NCBI RefSeq assembly: GCF_002298975.1 | Contig: NZ_DBMV01000001.1 | Coordinates: forward strand, 406,157 to 470,156 | DNA from: Ralstonia sp. UBA689 | GTDB lineage: Bacteria > Pseudomonadota > Gammaproteobacteria > Burkholderiales > Burkholderiaceae | Direction: 5' to 3' | Length of the DNA: 64,000 bases | Shown here: positions 26,117 through 35,873 of the stretch, in pieces | Numbering within the stretch: the first letter of the stretch is position 1 | How the letters are laid out: every line of letters begins with the position of its first letter | Translations under genes and position numbers: made by a program | The notes under the pieces: model-generated | What the model was told of the DNA's origin: nothing | Databases searched by the model: none | What the model saw: the letters and a program-made list of their open reading frames with translations, nothing else

Positions 26117-28537
26117 ATGTCCGGAACCCAACTTTTACCCGCTGAGCAGATTCGCCTGCCGCTGTTGCCGTTGCGTGACGTGGTAGTGTTTCCGCACATG
26201 GTGATTCCGCTGTTCGTGGGGCGCCCCAAGTCCATCAAGGCTCTGGAAGCCGCGATGGAAGCGGGCAAGAGCATCATGCTGGTCGCGCAGAAGACGGCGG
26301 CCAAGGATGAGCCGACCGACAAGGACCTCTACGAGGTCGGCTGTATCGCCAACATCCTGCAGATGCTGAAACTGCCGGACGGCACCGTGAAGGTGCTGGT
26401 CGAAGGTACGCAACGCGCCAACATCCTGTCCGTGACCGACGACGAGTCGCACTTCTTCTGTGAAGCGGTGCCCGTCGGGCCGGAGCCGACTGAATCGGCT
26501 GAGACCGAGGCGCTGCGTCGCGCCATCGTGTCGCAGTTCGATCAGTACGTGAAGCTGAACAAGAAGATCCCGCCAGAGATCCTGACTTCGCTGTCGGGCA
26601 TCGATGAGCCGGGTCGTCTGGCCGACACCATCGCCGCGCATCTGCCGATCAAGCTCGAGCAGAAGCAGAAGATTCTCGAGATGTTCAATGTGACCGAACG
26701 TCTGGAGAGCCTGCTGTCGCAGCTGGAAGGCGAGATCGACATCCTACAGGTGGAAAAGCGCATCCGCGGCCGCGTCAAGCGCCAGATGGAGAAGAGCCAG
26801 CGCGAGTACTACCTGAACGAGCAGGTCAAGGCCATCCAGAAGGAACTGGGCGAAGGCGAAGAGGGCGCCGATCTCGAAGAGCTGGACAAGAAGATCAAGG
26901 CCGCCCGCATGCCGAAGGAGGCCAAGAAGAAGGCCGAGTCCGAGTTCAAGAAGCTCAAGCTGATGTCGCCGATGTCGGCCGAGGCAACGGTCGTGCGCAA
27001 CTACATCGACACGTTGGTCGGTCTGCCGTGGCGCAAGAAGAGCAAGGTCAACAACGACCTGTCGAATGCCGAGCAAGTGCTGGATCAAGACCACTACGGT
27101 CTGGAGAAGGTCAAGGAGCGCATCCTTGAATACCTCGCAGTGCAACAGCGTGTGGACAAGCTGAAGGCGCCGATCCTGTGCCTCGTGGGGCCGCCGGGTG
27201 TTGGCAAGACCTCGCTTGGGCAGTCGGTGGCGCGTGCGACGAACCGCAAGTTCGTGCGCATGGCGCTGGGTGGTGTGCGTGACGAGGCCGAGATCCGCGG
27301 TCACCGCCGTACGTACATCGGGTCGATGCCGGGCAAGATCCTGCAGAGCCTGACGAAGGTCGGCGTGCGCAACCCGCTGTTCCTGCTCGACGAAATCGAC
27401 AAGATGGGTGCGGACTTCCGCGGCGATCCGTCGTCTGCCCTGCTCGAAGTGCTGGACCCGGAACAGAACCATACGTTCCAGGACCACTACATCGAGGTGG
27501 ACTTCGATCTGTCGGACGTGATGTTCGTGGCGACGTCGAACTCGCTGAACATCCCGGCGCCGCTGCTGGACCGGATGGAGGTTATTCGCCTATCGGGCTA
27601 CACCGAAGACGAGAAGGTCAACATCTCGCAACGTTACTTGCTGCCCAAGCAGATCAAGAATAACGGTCTGAAGGCGGGCGAGATCGATGTGAGCGAAGGC
27701 GCGCTGCGCGACATCATCCGTTACTACACGCGGGAAGCTGGTGTCCGTTCGCTGGAGCGCGAGGTCTCGAAGATCTGCCGCAAGGTCGTCAAGCAGCTCC
27801 TGCTGAAGAAGGAGGGCGTGGCGCCCGTGAAGGTCGATTCGGAGAATCTGGACAAATTCCTCGGCGTGCGTCGCTTCGACTTTGGTCTGGCAGGCAAGGA
27901 AGATCAGGTTGGCCAAGTCACGGGCCTGGCGTGGACGGAAGTGGGCGGCGATCTGCTGACCATCGAAGCCGCGCTGATGCCGGGCAAGGGCAACATCACC
28001 CGCACCGGTTCGCTGGGCGACGTGATGAAGGAGTCGGTCGAGGCCGCACGTTCGGTGGTGCGCTCGCGTTCGGCTCGCCTGGGTATCAAGGATGAGATGT
28101 TCGAGAAGCGCGACATCCACATCCACGTGCCTGAAGGCGCAACGCCCAAGGACGGTCCGTCGGCGGGGATTGCCATGACGACCGCACTGGTGTCGGTGCT
28201 GACCGGCATTCCGGTGCGGGCCGATGTGGCGATGACCGGCGAGATCACGCTGCGTGGGGAGGTGTTGCCGATCGGCGGACTGAAGGAAAAGCTGCTGGCC
28301 GCGCATCGCGGCGGTATCAAGCTGGTGCTGATTCCGGAAGAGAACGTCAAGGACTTGGCAGACATTCCGGACAACGTGAAGAACAGCATCGAAATTCAGC
28401 CGGTGCGCTGGATCGACAAGGTGCTGGAACTCGCGCTGGTGCGCAAGCCCGAGCCGCTGCCGGAAGAGGAGGCCAAGCCGGCTCCCGAGGCCGCCAAGAC
28501 CGACGACGGCAAGGCGCAGGAGATGGTGCATCACTGA
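26117..28537 (+). CDS. lon: Lon ATP-dependent protease
   Basis: An 806-residue LonA protease for misfolded and regulatory proteins. The N-terminal LON substrate domain runs from about 12 to 205 (LPLLPLRDVVVFPHMVIPLFVGR), with a coiled-coil linker around 190-280 rich in Lys/Glu. The AAA+ module has Walker A GPPGVGKTS and Walker B LFLLDEIDKM. The protease domain holds the Ser-Lys dyad S682 (PKDGPSAGIA) and K725 (GLKEKLLAAH), the same 43-residue spacing as E. coli S679/K722. The C terminus is acidic/Pro-rich. AATG follows TGGGGA. It is probably heat-inducible. Confidence 0.98.
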   Translation: MSGTQLLPAEQIRLPLLPLRDVVVFPHMVIPLFVGRPKSIKALEAAMEAGKSIMLVAQKTAAKDEPTDKDLYEVGCIANILQMLKLPDGTVKVLVEGTQRANILSVTDDESHFFCEAVPVGPEPTESAETEALRRAIVSQFDQYVKLNKKIPPEILTSLSGIDEPGRLADTIAAHLPIKLEQKQKILEMFNVTERLESLLSQLEGEIDILQVEKRIRGRVKRQMEKSQREYYLNEQVKAIQKELGEGEEGADLEELDKKIKAARMPKEAKKKAESEFKKLKLMSPMSAEATVVRNYIDTLVGLPWRKKSKVNNDLSNAEQVLDQDHYGLEKVKERILEYLAVQQRVDKLKAPILCLVGPPGVGKTSLGQSVARATNRKFVRMALGGVRDEAEIRGHRRTYIGSMPGKILQSLTKVGVRNPLFLLDEIDKMGADFRGDPSSALLEVLDPEQNHTFQDHYIEVDFDLSDVMFVATSNSLNIPAPLLDRMEVIRLSGYTEDEKVNISQRYLLPKQIKNNGLKAGEIDVSEGALRDIIRYYTREAGVRSLEREVSKICRKVVKQLLLKKEGVAPVKVDSENLDKFLGVRRFDFGLAGKEDQVGQVTGLAWTEVGGDLLTIEAALMPGKGNITRTGSLGDVMKESVEAARSVVRSRSARLGIKDEMFEKRDIHIHVPEGATPKDGPSAGIAMTTALVSVLTGIPVRADVAMTGEITLRGEVLPIGGLKEKLLAAHRGGIKLVLIPEENVKDLADIPDNVKNSIEIQPVRWIDKVLELALVRKPEPLPEEEAKPAPEAAKTDDGKAQEMVHH

Positions 28538-28561
28538 TACCGAAGCCTGCCTAGGTGGAAG

Positions 28562-28590
28562 AAGGGCCCGACATTGTTCGGGCCCTTTTT
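28562..28590 (+). terminator. Terminator after lon
   Basis: A ten-bp stem AAGGGCCCGA/TCGGGCCCTT (28562-28571, 28578-28587) with a 6-nt loop has T's at 28586-28590. It starts 24 bp past the lon stop codon. Confidence 0.9.
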
Positions 28591-28641
28591 CTTTGGATTG
28601 CGTGCGATGCAGTCAGCGACATGCGCTCTCGGCTCTTCGCC

Positions 28642-28670
28642 TTGACACGTCGATTGGCGACCACTTTAAT
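28642..28670 (+). promoter_or_regulatory. hupB: Strong sigma-70 promoter of hupB
   Basis: A perfect -35 TTGACA (28642-28647), 17-bp spacer and -10 TTTAAT (28665-28670) lie 37 bp before the HU start codon. This is the clearest housekeeping promoter in the window and suits an abundant nucleoid protein. Confidence 0.85.
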
Positions 28671-28707
28671 GAATCCACACTGAGCGGGTGTTCGGGGAGG
28701 TGGCGCG

Positions 28708-28980
28708 ATGAACAAGACGGATCTCATCGACCATGTGGCGGCGCAGACCGACATGTCAAAAGCCGCGGCCGGGCGCGCCATCGACGCGCTGATCAGCGGC
28801 ATCAAGGACGCACTGTGCGACGGCGGGTCGGTCACCTTGGTCGGCTTCGGTACGTTCATGGTCGGCAAGCGTTCTTCGCGCAATGGGCGCAATCCGCGCA
28901 CCGGCGCTGCCATCACGATCGAGGGTGGCAAGGTCGCGAAATTCAAACCTGGCAAAGCGCTGAAAGATGCGCTAAACTAG
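28708..28980 (+). CDS. hupB: HU DNA-binding protein
   Basis: A 90-residue histone-like HU subunit, which bends and compacts DNA without sequence specificity as a dimer. The signature runs VGFGTFMVGKRSSRNGRNPRTG, giving the beta-arm with its Arg-rich tip and the intercalating N-P-R-T element. Helices 1-2 (NKTDLIDHVAAQTDMSKAAA) form the dimer body. The ribosome site GGAGG lies seven bases before ATG. Its own promoter and the lon terminator upstream make it monocistronic, with tRNA-Val and tRNA-Asp behind it. The position after lon is the usual one for hupB. Confidence 0.97.
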   Translation: MNKTDLIDHVAAQTDMSKAAAGRAIDALISGIKDALCDGGSVTLVGFGTFMVGKRSSRNGRNPRTGAAITIEGGKVAKFKPGKALKDALN

Positions 28981-29057
28981 CGGGCTTTGGTGCTTGCTGA
29001 TTCGGGTGACAACGAACGCAGGCGCCGGACAGTCCGGCTTGTGCCGGCAGTACGAAC

Positions 29058-29133
29058 GGGTGCTTAGCTCAGTTGGTAGAGCAGCGCCCTTACAAGGCGC
29101 GGGTCGGGAGTTCGAGCCTCTCAGCACCCACCA
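29058..29133 (+). tRNA. tRNA-Val(TAC)
   Basis: A 76-nt tRNA with encoded CCA. The acceptor stem is GGGTGCT/AGCACCC and the D-arm TAGCTCAGTTGGTAGAG. The anticodon loop CTTACAA gives TAC, reading GUA/GUG. The T-arm is GGGAGTTCGAGCCTC with one imperfect pair. It follows hupB by 77 bp and precedes tRNA-Asp by 44 bp, probably a single precursor transcript. Confidence 0.97.
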
Positions 29134-29177
29134 TCGTTCGTGTTGCCGCTCAGACGTCGGGTGGTCCGATCCAATCT

Positions 29178-29254
29178 GGAGCGGTAGTTCAGTCGGTTAG
29201 AATACCGGCCTGTCACGCCGGGGGTCGCGGGTTCGAGTCCCGTCCGCTCCGCCA
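29178..29254 (+). tRNA. tRNA-Asp(GTC)
   Basis: A 77-nt tRNA with encoded CCA. The acceptor stem is GGAGCGG/CCGCTCC, the D-arm TAGTTCAGTCGGTTAGAA, the anticodon loop CTGTCAC with GTC for GAU/GAC, and the T-arm CGGGTTCGAGTCCCG. The discriminator base is G as in other tRNA-Asp. It is followed ten bases later by a terminator hairpin. Confidence 0.97.
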
Positions 29255-29263
29255 AAACATTGC

Positions 29264-29294
29264 AAGGGCCCGATTCGTTCGGGCCTTTGTCTTT
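29264..29294 (+). terminator. Terminator after tRNA-Asp
   Basis: A stem of about nine pairs (29264-29273 with 29279-29288, GGGCCCGA core) and a T-rich tail TTTGTCTTTT. It ends the tRNA-Val/tRNA-Asp transcript. Confidence 0.8.
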
Positions 29295-29347
29295 TCTGCT
29301 CCCGAGAGAGCATGCGCTCATCTGGTGGCAATCGTAGGGACAACGCA

Positions 29348-29908
29348 ATGCAAACCATCCGAGTGTTGGCCATTTCCGGCAGCTTGCGCGCCGCGTCCGT
29401 CAATACCGCCGTGCTGACAGCGGCCGCTGCGGTGGCGCCTGCCGGAATCGCCGTCGTGCCGTTTGCGCGCCTTGGTGAGTTTCCGCTGTTCAATCCCGAT
29501 ACCGAATATCCGTTGCCGCCTCCGGTGCAGGCGTTTCGAGAGCAACTCAACGCGGCAGACGCCGTGCTGATTGCCAGCCCCGAATATGCGCACGGCGTGA
29601 CCGGCGTAATAAAGAACGCGCTGGATTGGGTTGTCGGCAGCGAGGCCTTTGTCTATAAGCCAACGGCTGTGCTGAACGCATCGCCGCGTGCCGCGCATGC
29701 CGATGCAGCGCTCAAAGAGACGCTGTCGGTCATGTCGGCGGACCTCGTGTCGGCGGCTTCGGTTACGCTGCCGGTGCTTGGCAGCAAGCTCGATGCGACT
29801 GGCATTGCGAGTCACCCCGTGCTCGCCGCGACATTGCGTGACGCATTGGAAGCGCTGCGGCGGTACATCGTGGATCAACGGCAGGAAGTGAATCACCCGG
29901 TCGATTGA
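29348..29908 (+). CDS. NAD(P)H-dependent FMN reductase
   Basis: A 186-residue flavodoxin-fold reductase of the NADPH-dependent FMN reductase family, which also includes chromate and azo-dye reductases. The FMN phosphate loop is ISGSLRAASVNTAVL. The isoalloxazine-contacting stretch SPEYAHGVTGVIKNALDW is characteristic. It is cytosolic. ATG 29348 matches the family N terminus; a more upstream frame extension overlaps the terminator behind the tRNAs. In vivo it probably supplies reduced flavin or acts as a quinone/metal reductase, but the physiological substrate cannot be read from sequence. Confidence 0.88.
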   Translation: MQTIRVLAISGSLRAASVNTAVLTAAAAVAPAGIAVVPFARLGEFPLFNPDTEYPLPPPVQAFREQLNAADAVLIASPEYAHGVTGVIKNALDWVVGSEAFVYKPTAVLNASPRAAHADAALKETLSVMSADLVSAASVTLPVLGSKLDATGIASHPVLAATLRDALEALRRYIVDQRQEVNHPVD

Positions 29909-29936
29909 CCAGGCGGATCACCAGCCCTGATAGAAT
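29905..29936 (+). promoter_or_regulatory. Candidate extended -10 promoter of ppiD
   Basis: TGATAGAAT at 29928-29936 is an extended -10. TTGACC (29905-29910) is a good -35 by sequence, but the 20-bp spacer is too long, so the -10 element alone is the argument. It lies 37 bp before ppiD and overlaps the FMN reductase stop codon. Confidence 0.35.
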
Positions 29937-29972
29937 CAGCGAATTTTCCATCTCTTCCTCACTCCGTTCAGC

Positions 29973-31919
29973 ATGCTTGATTTCGTACGTACGCATCGGC
30001 GCTTGATGTTTCTGGTGCTGCTGATTCTGGTGTTCCCGTCGTTCGTGTTCTTTGGCGTGCAAAGCTATTCGAGCTTCATGGACAGCTCGCACGACGCTGC
30101 CAAGGTGGACGGCAAGGTCATTACCACTAGCGAGGTCGACGCGCGCATGCGCGAGCAGACCGAACGCCTGCGTCAGATGCTGGGCTCGCAGTACGATCCG
30201 CGGCAGTTTGAAGGCCCGCAGATGCGCCGCGAGGTGCTGGACGGCGTCATCCAGCAGCGCGTGCTGGCCAACGAAGTCACGCGCGCCAACCTGACCGTCT
30301 CGAACGACAAGATTCGCGACACCATCCTGCAGATCCCGGCAGTGGCCGCGCTGCGCAAGCCGGACGGTTCGTTCGATCAGCAGGCCTACGTGCAACTGCT
30401 GGCCGCGCAGAACATGACGCCCGAGCAGTTGGAGGGCCGCCTGCGCTTCGAGCTCTCGCAGCAGCAGATTCCGCAATCGATCACGGCAACGGCTTTCGTG
30501 CCGAAGTCGCTGGTGGAGCATCTGATTCAGGTCCGCGACCAGCAGCGCGAAGTGCAGGCCCTGCTGTTCAAGCCGGCCGACTATGCTGCCAAGGTCAATG
30601 CTGATGACAAGGCCATCCAGGCCTACTACGACGCGCACCAGCAGGAGTTTTCGGTGCCGGAGCAAGTCAAGGCCGAGTACGTTGTGTTCTCGGGCGAAGA
30701 CATGATGAAGCAGCTTCCGGTCACGCCTGAACAGCTCAAGGAGTACTACGATCAAAACTCCGCGCGCTTCAAGACCGAAGAGCAACGCCGCGCCGCACAC
30801 ATCCTGATCAAGCTGCCGGACAACGCCAAGCCTGCCGATAAGGAGGCCGCAAAGAAGAAGGCCGAGGAAGTGCTGGCCGAGGTGCGCAAGAACCCAGCGA
30901 GCTTTGCCGAGCTGGCGAAGAAGTATTCGGGTGATCCGGGTTCGGCAGCGCAGGGCGGTGAACTGGGCTTTTTGCCCAGGAAGTCGACCGTGCCGCCGTT
31001 CGAGAATGCGCTGTATGCGCTCAAGCAGCCGGGTGACATCAGCGATGTGGTGGAAAGCGATTTCGGCTTCCACATCATCAAACTCGAAGAGGTGAAGGGT
31101 GGCGGCGTGCCGCCGCTGGAAGCCGTCAAGTCCGAGCTTGAGCGAGAAGTGCGCACGCAACTGGCCAACAAGAAGTATTCCGAACTGGCCGATGCGTTCT
31201 CCAATGCGGTGGAAGACCAGTCCGACAGCCTGAAGCCGGTGGCCGACAAGCTCAAGCTGCAAATCCAGACTGCCGATAACGTCACGCGCACCCCGACTCC
31301 GGCGCTGACCGGCAGTCCGCTCGGCAACGACAAGGTGCTCAGGGCACTGTTTGCCGATGACGTGATCAAGAACCACCGCAACACCGCGGCCATCCAGGTT
31401 GGCCCGACCACACTGGTGGCGGCGCGTGTGGTGGACTACCGCCCGGCCACGGTCAAGAAGCTGGCCGACGTGCGTGAACAGGTCAAGGCGAAGGTCATTG
31501 CCGAGCAGTCGGCCGCGCTGGCCAAGAAGGCCGGCGAAGAGAAGCTCGCAGCAATCAAGCAGAGCAACAGCGCCGACGGGTTCGGTGCCGCGCAGACGGT
31601 CTCGCGCCAGCAAGCGCAAGGTACGCTGCCGACAGCGCTGACCGCTATCCTGCGCGCAGACGCGACCAAGCTGCCGACCACTGTCGGCGTCGACCTCGGT
31701 GCCCAGGGCTATGCGCTGTATCGCGTCAACAAGGTACTGCCGCCGGCCAACGTGGACGACGCCCGTCGCGCTGCGGACGCGCAGCAACTGGCGCAGGCCA
31801 CCGGCCAGGCCGATTTCAACGCCTATTACGAAGCGCTGAAGGCGCGCTCGAAGGTGAAGATCAACAGCAGCGTGGTCGACGCCACCAAGCCGGCCAACTC
31901 GGCAGACGATGCGTCCTGA
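29973..31919 (+). CDS. ppiD: PpiD periplasmic chaperone/PPIase
   Basis: A 648-residue inner-membrane-anchored folding factor facing the periplasm, which helps proteins leaving SecYEG. A single TM segment at about 12-33 (RLMFLVLLILVFPSFVFFGV) follows a short cytosolic N terminus. A SurA-like N-terminal chaperone region (about 40-180) and one parvulin domain (about 265-360, RAAHILIKLPDN through SDFGFHIIKLEEV) follow, then a second chaperone-like region. Length fits the family. It converges on lepB across a strong shared terminator. The GAATTTTCCATCTC leader has no obvious ribosome site. Confidence 0.95.
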   Translation: MLDFVRTHRRLMFLVLLILVFPSFVFFGVQSYSSFMDSSHDAAKVDGKVITTSEVDARMREQTERLRQMLGSQYDPRQFEGPQMRREVLDGVIQQRVLANEVTRANLTVSNDKIRDTILQIPAVAALRKPDGSFDQQAYVQLLAAQNMTPEQLEGRLRFELSQQQIPQSITATAFVPKSLVEHLIQVRDQQREVQALLFKPADYAAKVNADDKAIQAYYDAHQQEFSVPEQVKAEYVVFSGEDMMKQLPVTPEQLKEYYDQNSARFKTEEQRRAAHILIKLPDNAKPADKEAAKKKAEEVLAEVRKNPASFAELAKKYSGDPGSAAQGGELGFLPRKSTVPPFENALYALKQPGDISDVVESDFGFHIIKLEEVKGGGVPPLEAVKSELEREVRTQLANKKYSELADAFSNAVEDQSDSLKPVADKLKLQIQTADNVTRTPTPALTGSPLGNDKVLRALFADDVIKNHRNTAAIQVGPTTLVAARVVDYRPATVKKLADVREQVKAKVIAEQSAALAKKAGEEKLAAIKQSNSADGFGAAQTVSRQQAQGTLPTALTAILRADATKLPTTVGVDLGAQGYALYRVNKVLPPANVDDARRAADAQQLAQATGQADFNAYYEALKARSKVKINSSVVDATKPANSADDAS

Positions 31920-31942
31920 CGCGTTGCTGCAAGCCTGACAAA

Positions 31943-31976
31943 AAAGCCCCCTTTAGCCGATCGGCGAGGGGGCTTT
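31943..31976. terminator. Bidirectional terminator ppiD/lepB
   Basis: A ten-bp stem AAAGCCCCCT (31943-31952) pairs with 31967-31976. An inner self-complementary GCCGATCGGC extends the hairpin. A's on the left and T's on the right allow use from both convergent genes. Confidence 0.85.
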
Positions 31977-31994
31977 GTCTTTGTGTGGGTCGGC

Positions 31995-32687
31995 TTAGTC
32001 GAGCGGCTTGCCGATGCGCGCGAGACGCGGCATGTACCAGCGGTCCGGGTCGAACGACAGCGCGACGTGCGAGGCGCGTGCGATCAGGTTTTTGCGCGGG
32101 ACGAGGCCGAAGTAGCGCGAGTCGCGGCTGTTGTCGCGGTTGTCGCCGAGCATCAGGTAGTGATCTGGCGGCACCGTGATCGGGCCGAAGTTGCGCAATG
32201 CAGCCACTTGCGGCAAGACCATCACGGTATGCTCGCGGCCGGGCAGGGCCTCGGACCAAAGCTCATGCGGCAAGGCGGCAGTCGCCTGCGGCAATGCACC
32301 AGGGGCAACGTCCGGCAGCGGTGCATAGGCGATCCGCTTGTGGTTGATGACCAGTGCGTCCCCTTTCATCTCGACCACGTCGCCGGGTAGGCCGACCAGG
32401 CGTTTGACCAGTTTCGTGCCGTCTTCCGGCGAGGAAAACACGACGACGTCGCCGCGCCGGGGTTCGTCGCCACGCTTGAGCCAGACCGTGGTGGCCGGCA
32501 CGCGCACACCGTAGGCCAGCCGATTCATCAGGATGTAATCGCCTTCGACGAGCGTCGGATTCATCGAGCCGCTGGGCACGACAGCCCAATCGGCAATGCA
32601 GGCGCGGAATGCGAACAACAAGGACATGCCGACCAGGAATCGCTTGTTGTCGCGTGCCGCGTGCAGTGCGCCTGCCAGAAGCTTCAT
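31995..32687 (-). CDS. lepB: Signal peptidase I
   Basis: A 230-residue type I signal peptidase. The catalytic serine is S41 in VPSGSMNPTL and the general-base lysine is K95 in VKRLVGLPGD; the box GDNRDNSRDSRYFG follows. There is one hydrophobic segment (about 17-33), shorter than the two-TM N terminus of E. coli LepB. It is downstream of tesA on the same strand by 73 bp and is not part of a lepA-lepB-rnc-era block, so it may be a second enzyme. Conventional substrates would be exported pre-proteins with AxA sites. Confidence 0.9.
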   Translation of the reverse strand: MKLLAGALHAARDNKRFLVGMSLLFAFRACIADWAVVPSGSMNPTLVEGDYILMNRLAYGVRVPATTVWLKRGDEPRRGDVVVFSSPEDGTKLVKRLVGLPGDVVEMKGDALVINHKRIAYAPLPDVAPGALPQATAALPHELWSEALPGREHTVMVLPQVAALRNFGPITVPPDHYLMLGDNRDNSRDSRYFGLVPRKNLIARASHVALSFDPDRWYMPRLARIGKPLD

Positions 32688-32760
32688 GGTGTTCCCCCGT
32701 GTGAGATACGCCCCTGACGTGTGCCGTGCTTCTAGCGAGCAGGGCAGTGCGGCCGGGCCG

Positions 32761-33411
32761 TCACCCTCCGACCCGCGTCTTCAGCAGAGGTTCCAGCTTG
32801 GGCCAGACGTTGTCCAATAGCGTCGGCTGGGCCTGGGCGACCGGGTGGATGCGGTCTTCCTGGAACCAGTCGGGATGCTGCACCACGCCGTCCAGCAGGA
32901 AGGGCACCAGCGGCAGCTTGTACTGCTGCGCCAGCTTGCCGAACATGGCGAAGAAATGCTCGCTGTAATCGGGCCCGTAGTTGGGCGGGATGCGCATGCC
33001 GACCAGCAGCACCTTGGCGCCGGCCGCCTGCGAAGCATCGATCATTGCCTTCAGGTTGGATTCGCTGGCGGTAAGCGACAGGCCGCGCAATGCATCGTTG
33101 GCGCCCAGCTCCAGGATGACGACGGTGGGCTTCTCGCGCGCCAGCACTGCGGCCAAGCGGGCGCGGCCGCCGGCCGTGGTGTCGCCGCTGATGCTGGCAT
33201 TGGCGACGCTATAATCAAGCTTCCGTTCTTTGAGACGCTTGTCGAGCAGCGCGACCCAGCCGGTGCCCTGCGCCAGGCCGTATCCCGCTGACAGGCTGTC
33301 ACCCAGCACCAACACGCGATGCGATGCGACCGTGTCCTGGGCCGCCGCCAATTGCCCGGCCGGCAGCATGCCGATCAACGCGTAACCCAGCGCTGCAACG
33401 AGTGCTTTCAC
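32761..33411 (-). CDS. tesA: TesA-like GDSL esterase/thioesterase
   Basis: A 216-residue SGNH hydrolase of the TesA/arylesterase type, exported by a signal peptide (KALVAALGYALIGMLPAGQLAAA, cleaved near residue 23). Block I is LVLGDSLSAGYG with the nucleophilic Ser, block II has G in ISGDTTAGG, block III is the oxyanion Asn in LGANDAL, and block V gives Asp and His in EDRIHP. Acyl-CoA or lysophospholipid thioester/ester hydrolysis is expected. The GTG start 33411 has AAGAGG seven bases upstream. An ATG at 33444 is the alternative and would share its bases with the divergent ATPase start. Confidence 0.9.
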   Translation of the reverse strand: MKALVAALGYALIGMLPAGQLAAAQDTVASHRVLVLGDSLSAGYGLAQGTGWVALLDKRLKERKLDYSVANASISGDTTAGGRARLAAVLAREKPTVVILELGANDALRGLSLTASESNLKAMIDASQAAGAKVLLVGMRIPPNYGPDYSEHFFAMFGKLAQQYKLPLVPFLLDGVVQHPDWFQEDRIHPVAQAQPTLLDNVWPKLEPLLKTRVGG

Positions 33412-33442
33412 GCTGCGCCTCTTACTACCAACCTGTCCGATC

Positions 33443-34153
<711 letters not shown>

Positions 34154-34160
34154 CGTCCGA

Positions 34161-34180
34161 CGCGAACTCTGCCGTTCGCG
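34161..34180. terminator. Possible terminator ybbA/pgi
   Basis: A seven-bp stem CGCGAAC/GTTCGCG (34161-34167, 34174-34180) with a 6-nt loop lies in the 39-bp gap between convergent stops. No T tract, so weak evidence. Confidence 0.4.
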
Positions 34181-34192
34181 GCTACGTGGTCG

Positions 34193-35812
34193 TTAGAGGG
34201 CTGTCCTGGCGCGGCGGATCAGCGCTGCCGTCGACGCATCGTGCGCTACCGAGGCGGGCGCACCTTCCAGCTCTGCCTGGATCGGCTTGGCGAGCTTCTT
34301 GCCCAGTTCCACGCCCCATTGATCGAATGAGTTGATGTTCCAGACCGCGCCTTGTACGAAGGTGCGGTGCTCGGCGCAGGCAATCAACGCGCCGAGCGAC
34401 GCGGCATCGAGCCGCTGCATCAGGATGGTTGTGCTCGGGCGGTTGCCGTCGAACACCATATGCGGCACCAGTGCTTCGTCGGTCACGCCGCCGGCGCGTA
34501 CTTCATCGGCGGTGCGCCCGCGCAGCAATGCCTCGCCCTGGGCGAAGCAGTTGGCGAGCAGCTTGGCGTGATGGCCGGGCAGGTTGCGCACGGGTTCGAG
34601 CGTGGTGATGAAATCCACCGGCACGATCTGCGAGCCCTGATGAATCAACTGGAAATACGCATGCTGGCCGTTGGTGCCGGCTGTGCCCCAGACGATGGGG
34701 CCGGTGTCGGTATCGATAGCGGCGCCCGTACGTTGGACCGACTTGCCGTTGCTCTCCATCTCCAGTTGCTGCATGAAGTCGGTCAGCAGCTCAAGCGGCG
34801 CGCAGTAGGGCACCGTGCAGGCGCTGGCCGCATTGAAGAAGCCGCGGTACCACACCGACAACATCCCGAGGATGAGCGGCAGGTTCTCGCGCGGTGCGGC
34901 CGTGGCGAAGTGGCGGTCCATCGCGCGCGCGCCGTCGAGCATTGCCTCGAACTGCTGTGGCCCGATCGCCAGCACGATCGACAGGCCCACCGCCGACCAC
35001 AGCGAAAAACGCCCGCCCACCCAATCCCAGAACGTGAACATGTTGTCCGGATCGATGCCGAACTGGACGACGGCCTCGCGGTTGGTGGAGACGGCCACGA
35101 AGTGGTGCCTGAGCTGATCTTCGGCCACGCCGTGCTCGACAAACCAGCGGCGCATGCTGTGCGCGTTGGCCATCGTTTCGAGCGTGGTGAACGTCTTGGA
35201 GCAGACGATGGCGAGCGTGGTGTCGGGGTTCAAGCCGTCGAGCGTCTCCGCCAGGTCGGTGCCGTCAACGTTGGAAACGAAATGCACGCGCACCTGCGGC
35301 ACGGCGAGGTGATCGAGCGCGCGGCACACCATGCGCGGGCCCAGATCGGAGCCGCCGATGCCGATGTTGACGATATCGGTGATGCGCTGGCCGGAGTGGC
35401 CCGTCCATGCGCCGCTATGCACGCGGTTGGCGAAGTCGCGCATCTGGGCGCGCACGCGCAGCACCTCGGGCATGACCGGCTCGCCATCTGCGCGGTAGTC
35501 ATCTTCGGCATGGCCGCGCAGGGCGACGTGCAGGACGGAGCGATGCTCGGTGTTGTTGATGCGGCCGCCGCGCAGCATGGCGTCGCGCAGCGTGAGCACG
35601 CCGGCTTCGTCGGCCAGCTTGAGGAGCAGCGCAAGCGTGTCGGGCGTAATGCGGTTTTTGGAGTAGTCGACCGTGAGGCCCGCGGCTTCGAGCGTGAAGG
35701 CGCGCACCCGCTGCTCAGCGTCCGGTGCGGCAAACCAGTCGCGCATGTGGGCAGCGCGGATGGTCTGGGCGTGTTGCGTGAGGGACTGCCAGGCGGGTAG
35801 GGCGATGGGCAT
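34193..35812 (-). CDS. pgi: Glucose-6-phosphate isomerase
   Basis: A 539-residue PGI that interconverts glucose-6-phosphate and fructose-6-phosphate. The SIS-type sugar-phosphate site appears in VNIGIGGSDLGPRMV, and the family box FDQWGVELGKKLA lies near the C terminus. The catalytic glutamate is expected in NGQHAYFQLIHQG and its neighbours. Start 35812 (MPIALPAWQ) is chosen on family character; ATG 35824 would add four residues. It lies downstream of the NAD(P)HX repair gene on the same strand with about 60 bp between, so cotranscription is possible. Confidence 0.96.
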   Translation of the reverse strand: MPIALPAWQSLTQHAQTIRAAHMRDWFAAPDAEQRVRAFTLEAAGLTVDYSKNRITPDTLALLLKLADEAGVLTLRDAMLRGGRINNTEHRSVLHVALRGHAEDDYRADGEPVMPEVLRVRAQMRDFANRVHSGAWTGHSGQRITDIVNIGIGGSDLGPRMVCRALDHLAVPQVRVHFVSNVDGTDLAETLDGLNPDTTLAIVCSKTFTTLETMANAHSMRRWFVEHGVAEDQLRHHFVAVSTNREAVVQFGIDPDNMFTFWDWVGGRFSLWSAVGLSIVLAIGPQQFEAMLDGARAMDRHFATAAPRENLPLILGMLSVWYRGFFNAASACTVPYCAPLELLTDFMQQLEMESNGKSVQRTGAAIDTDTGPIVWGTAGTNGQHAYFQLIHQGSQIVPVDFITTLEPVRNLPGHHAKLLANCFAQGEALLRGRTADEVRAGGVTDEALVPHMVFDGNRPSTTILMQRLDAASLGALIACAEHRTFVQGAVWNINSFDQWGVELGKKLAKPIQAELEGAPASVAHDASTAALIRRARTAL

Positions 35813-35873
35813 ACGGCGTGACATCAGCAAGCGAAAACGTGTGCCAAGTATAACGGCGTGTTACGGCGGGCTT

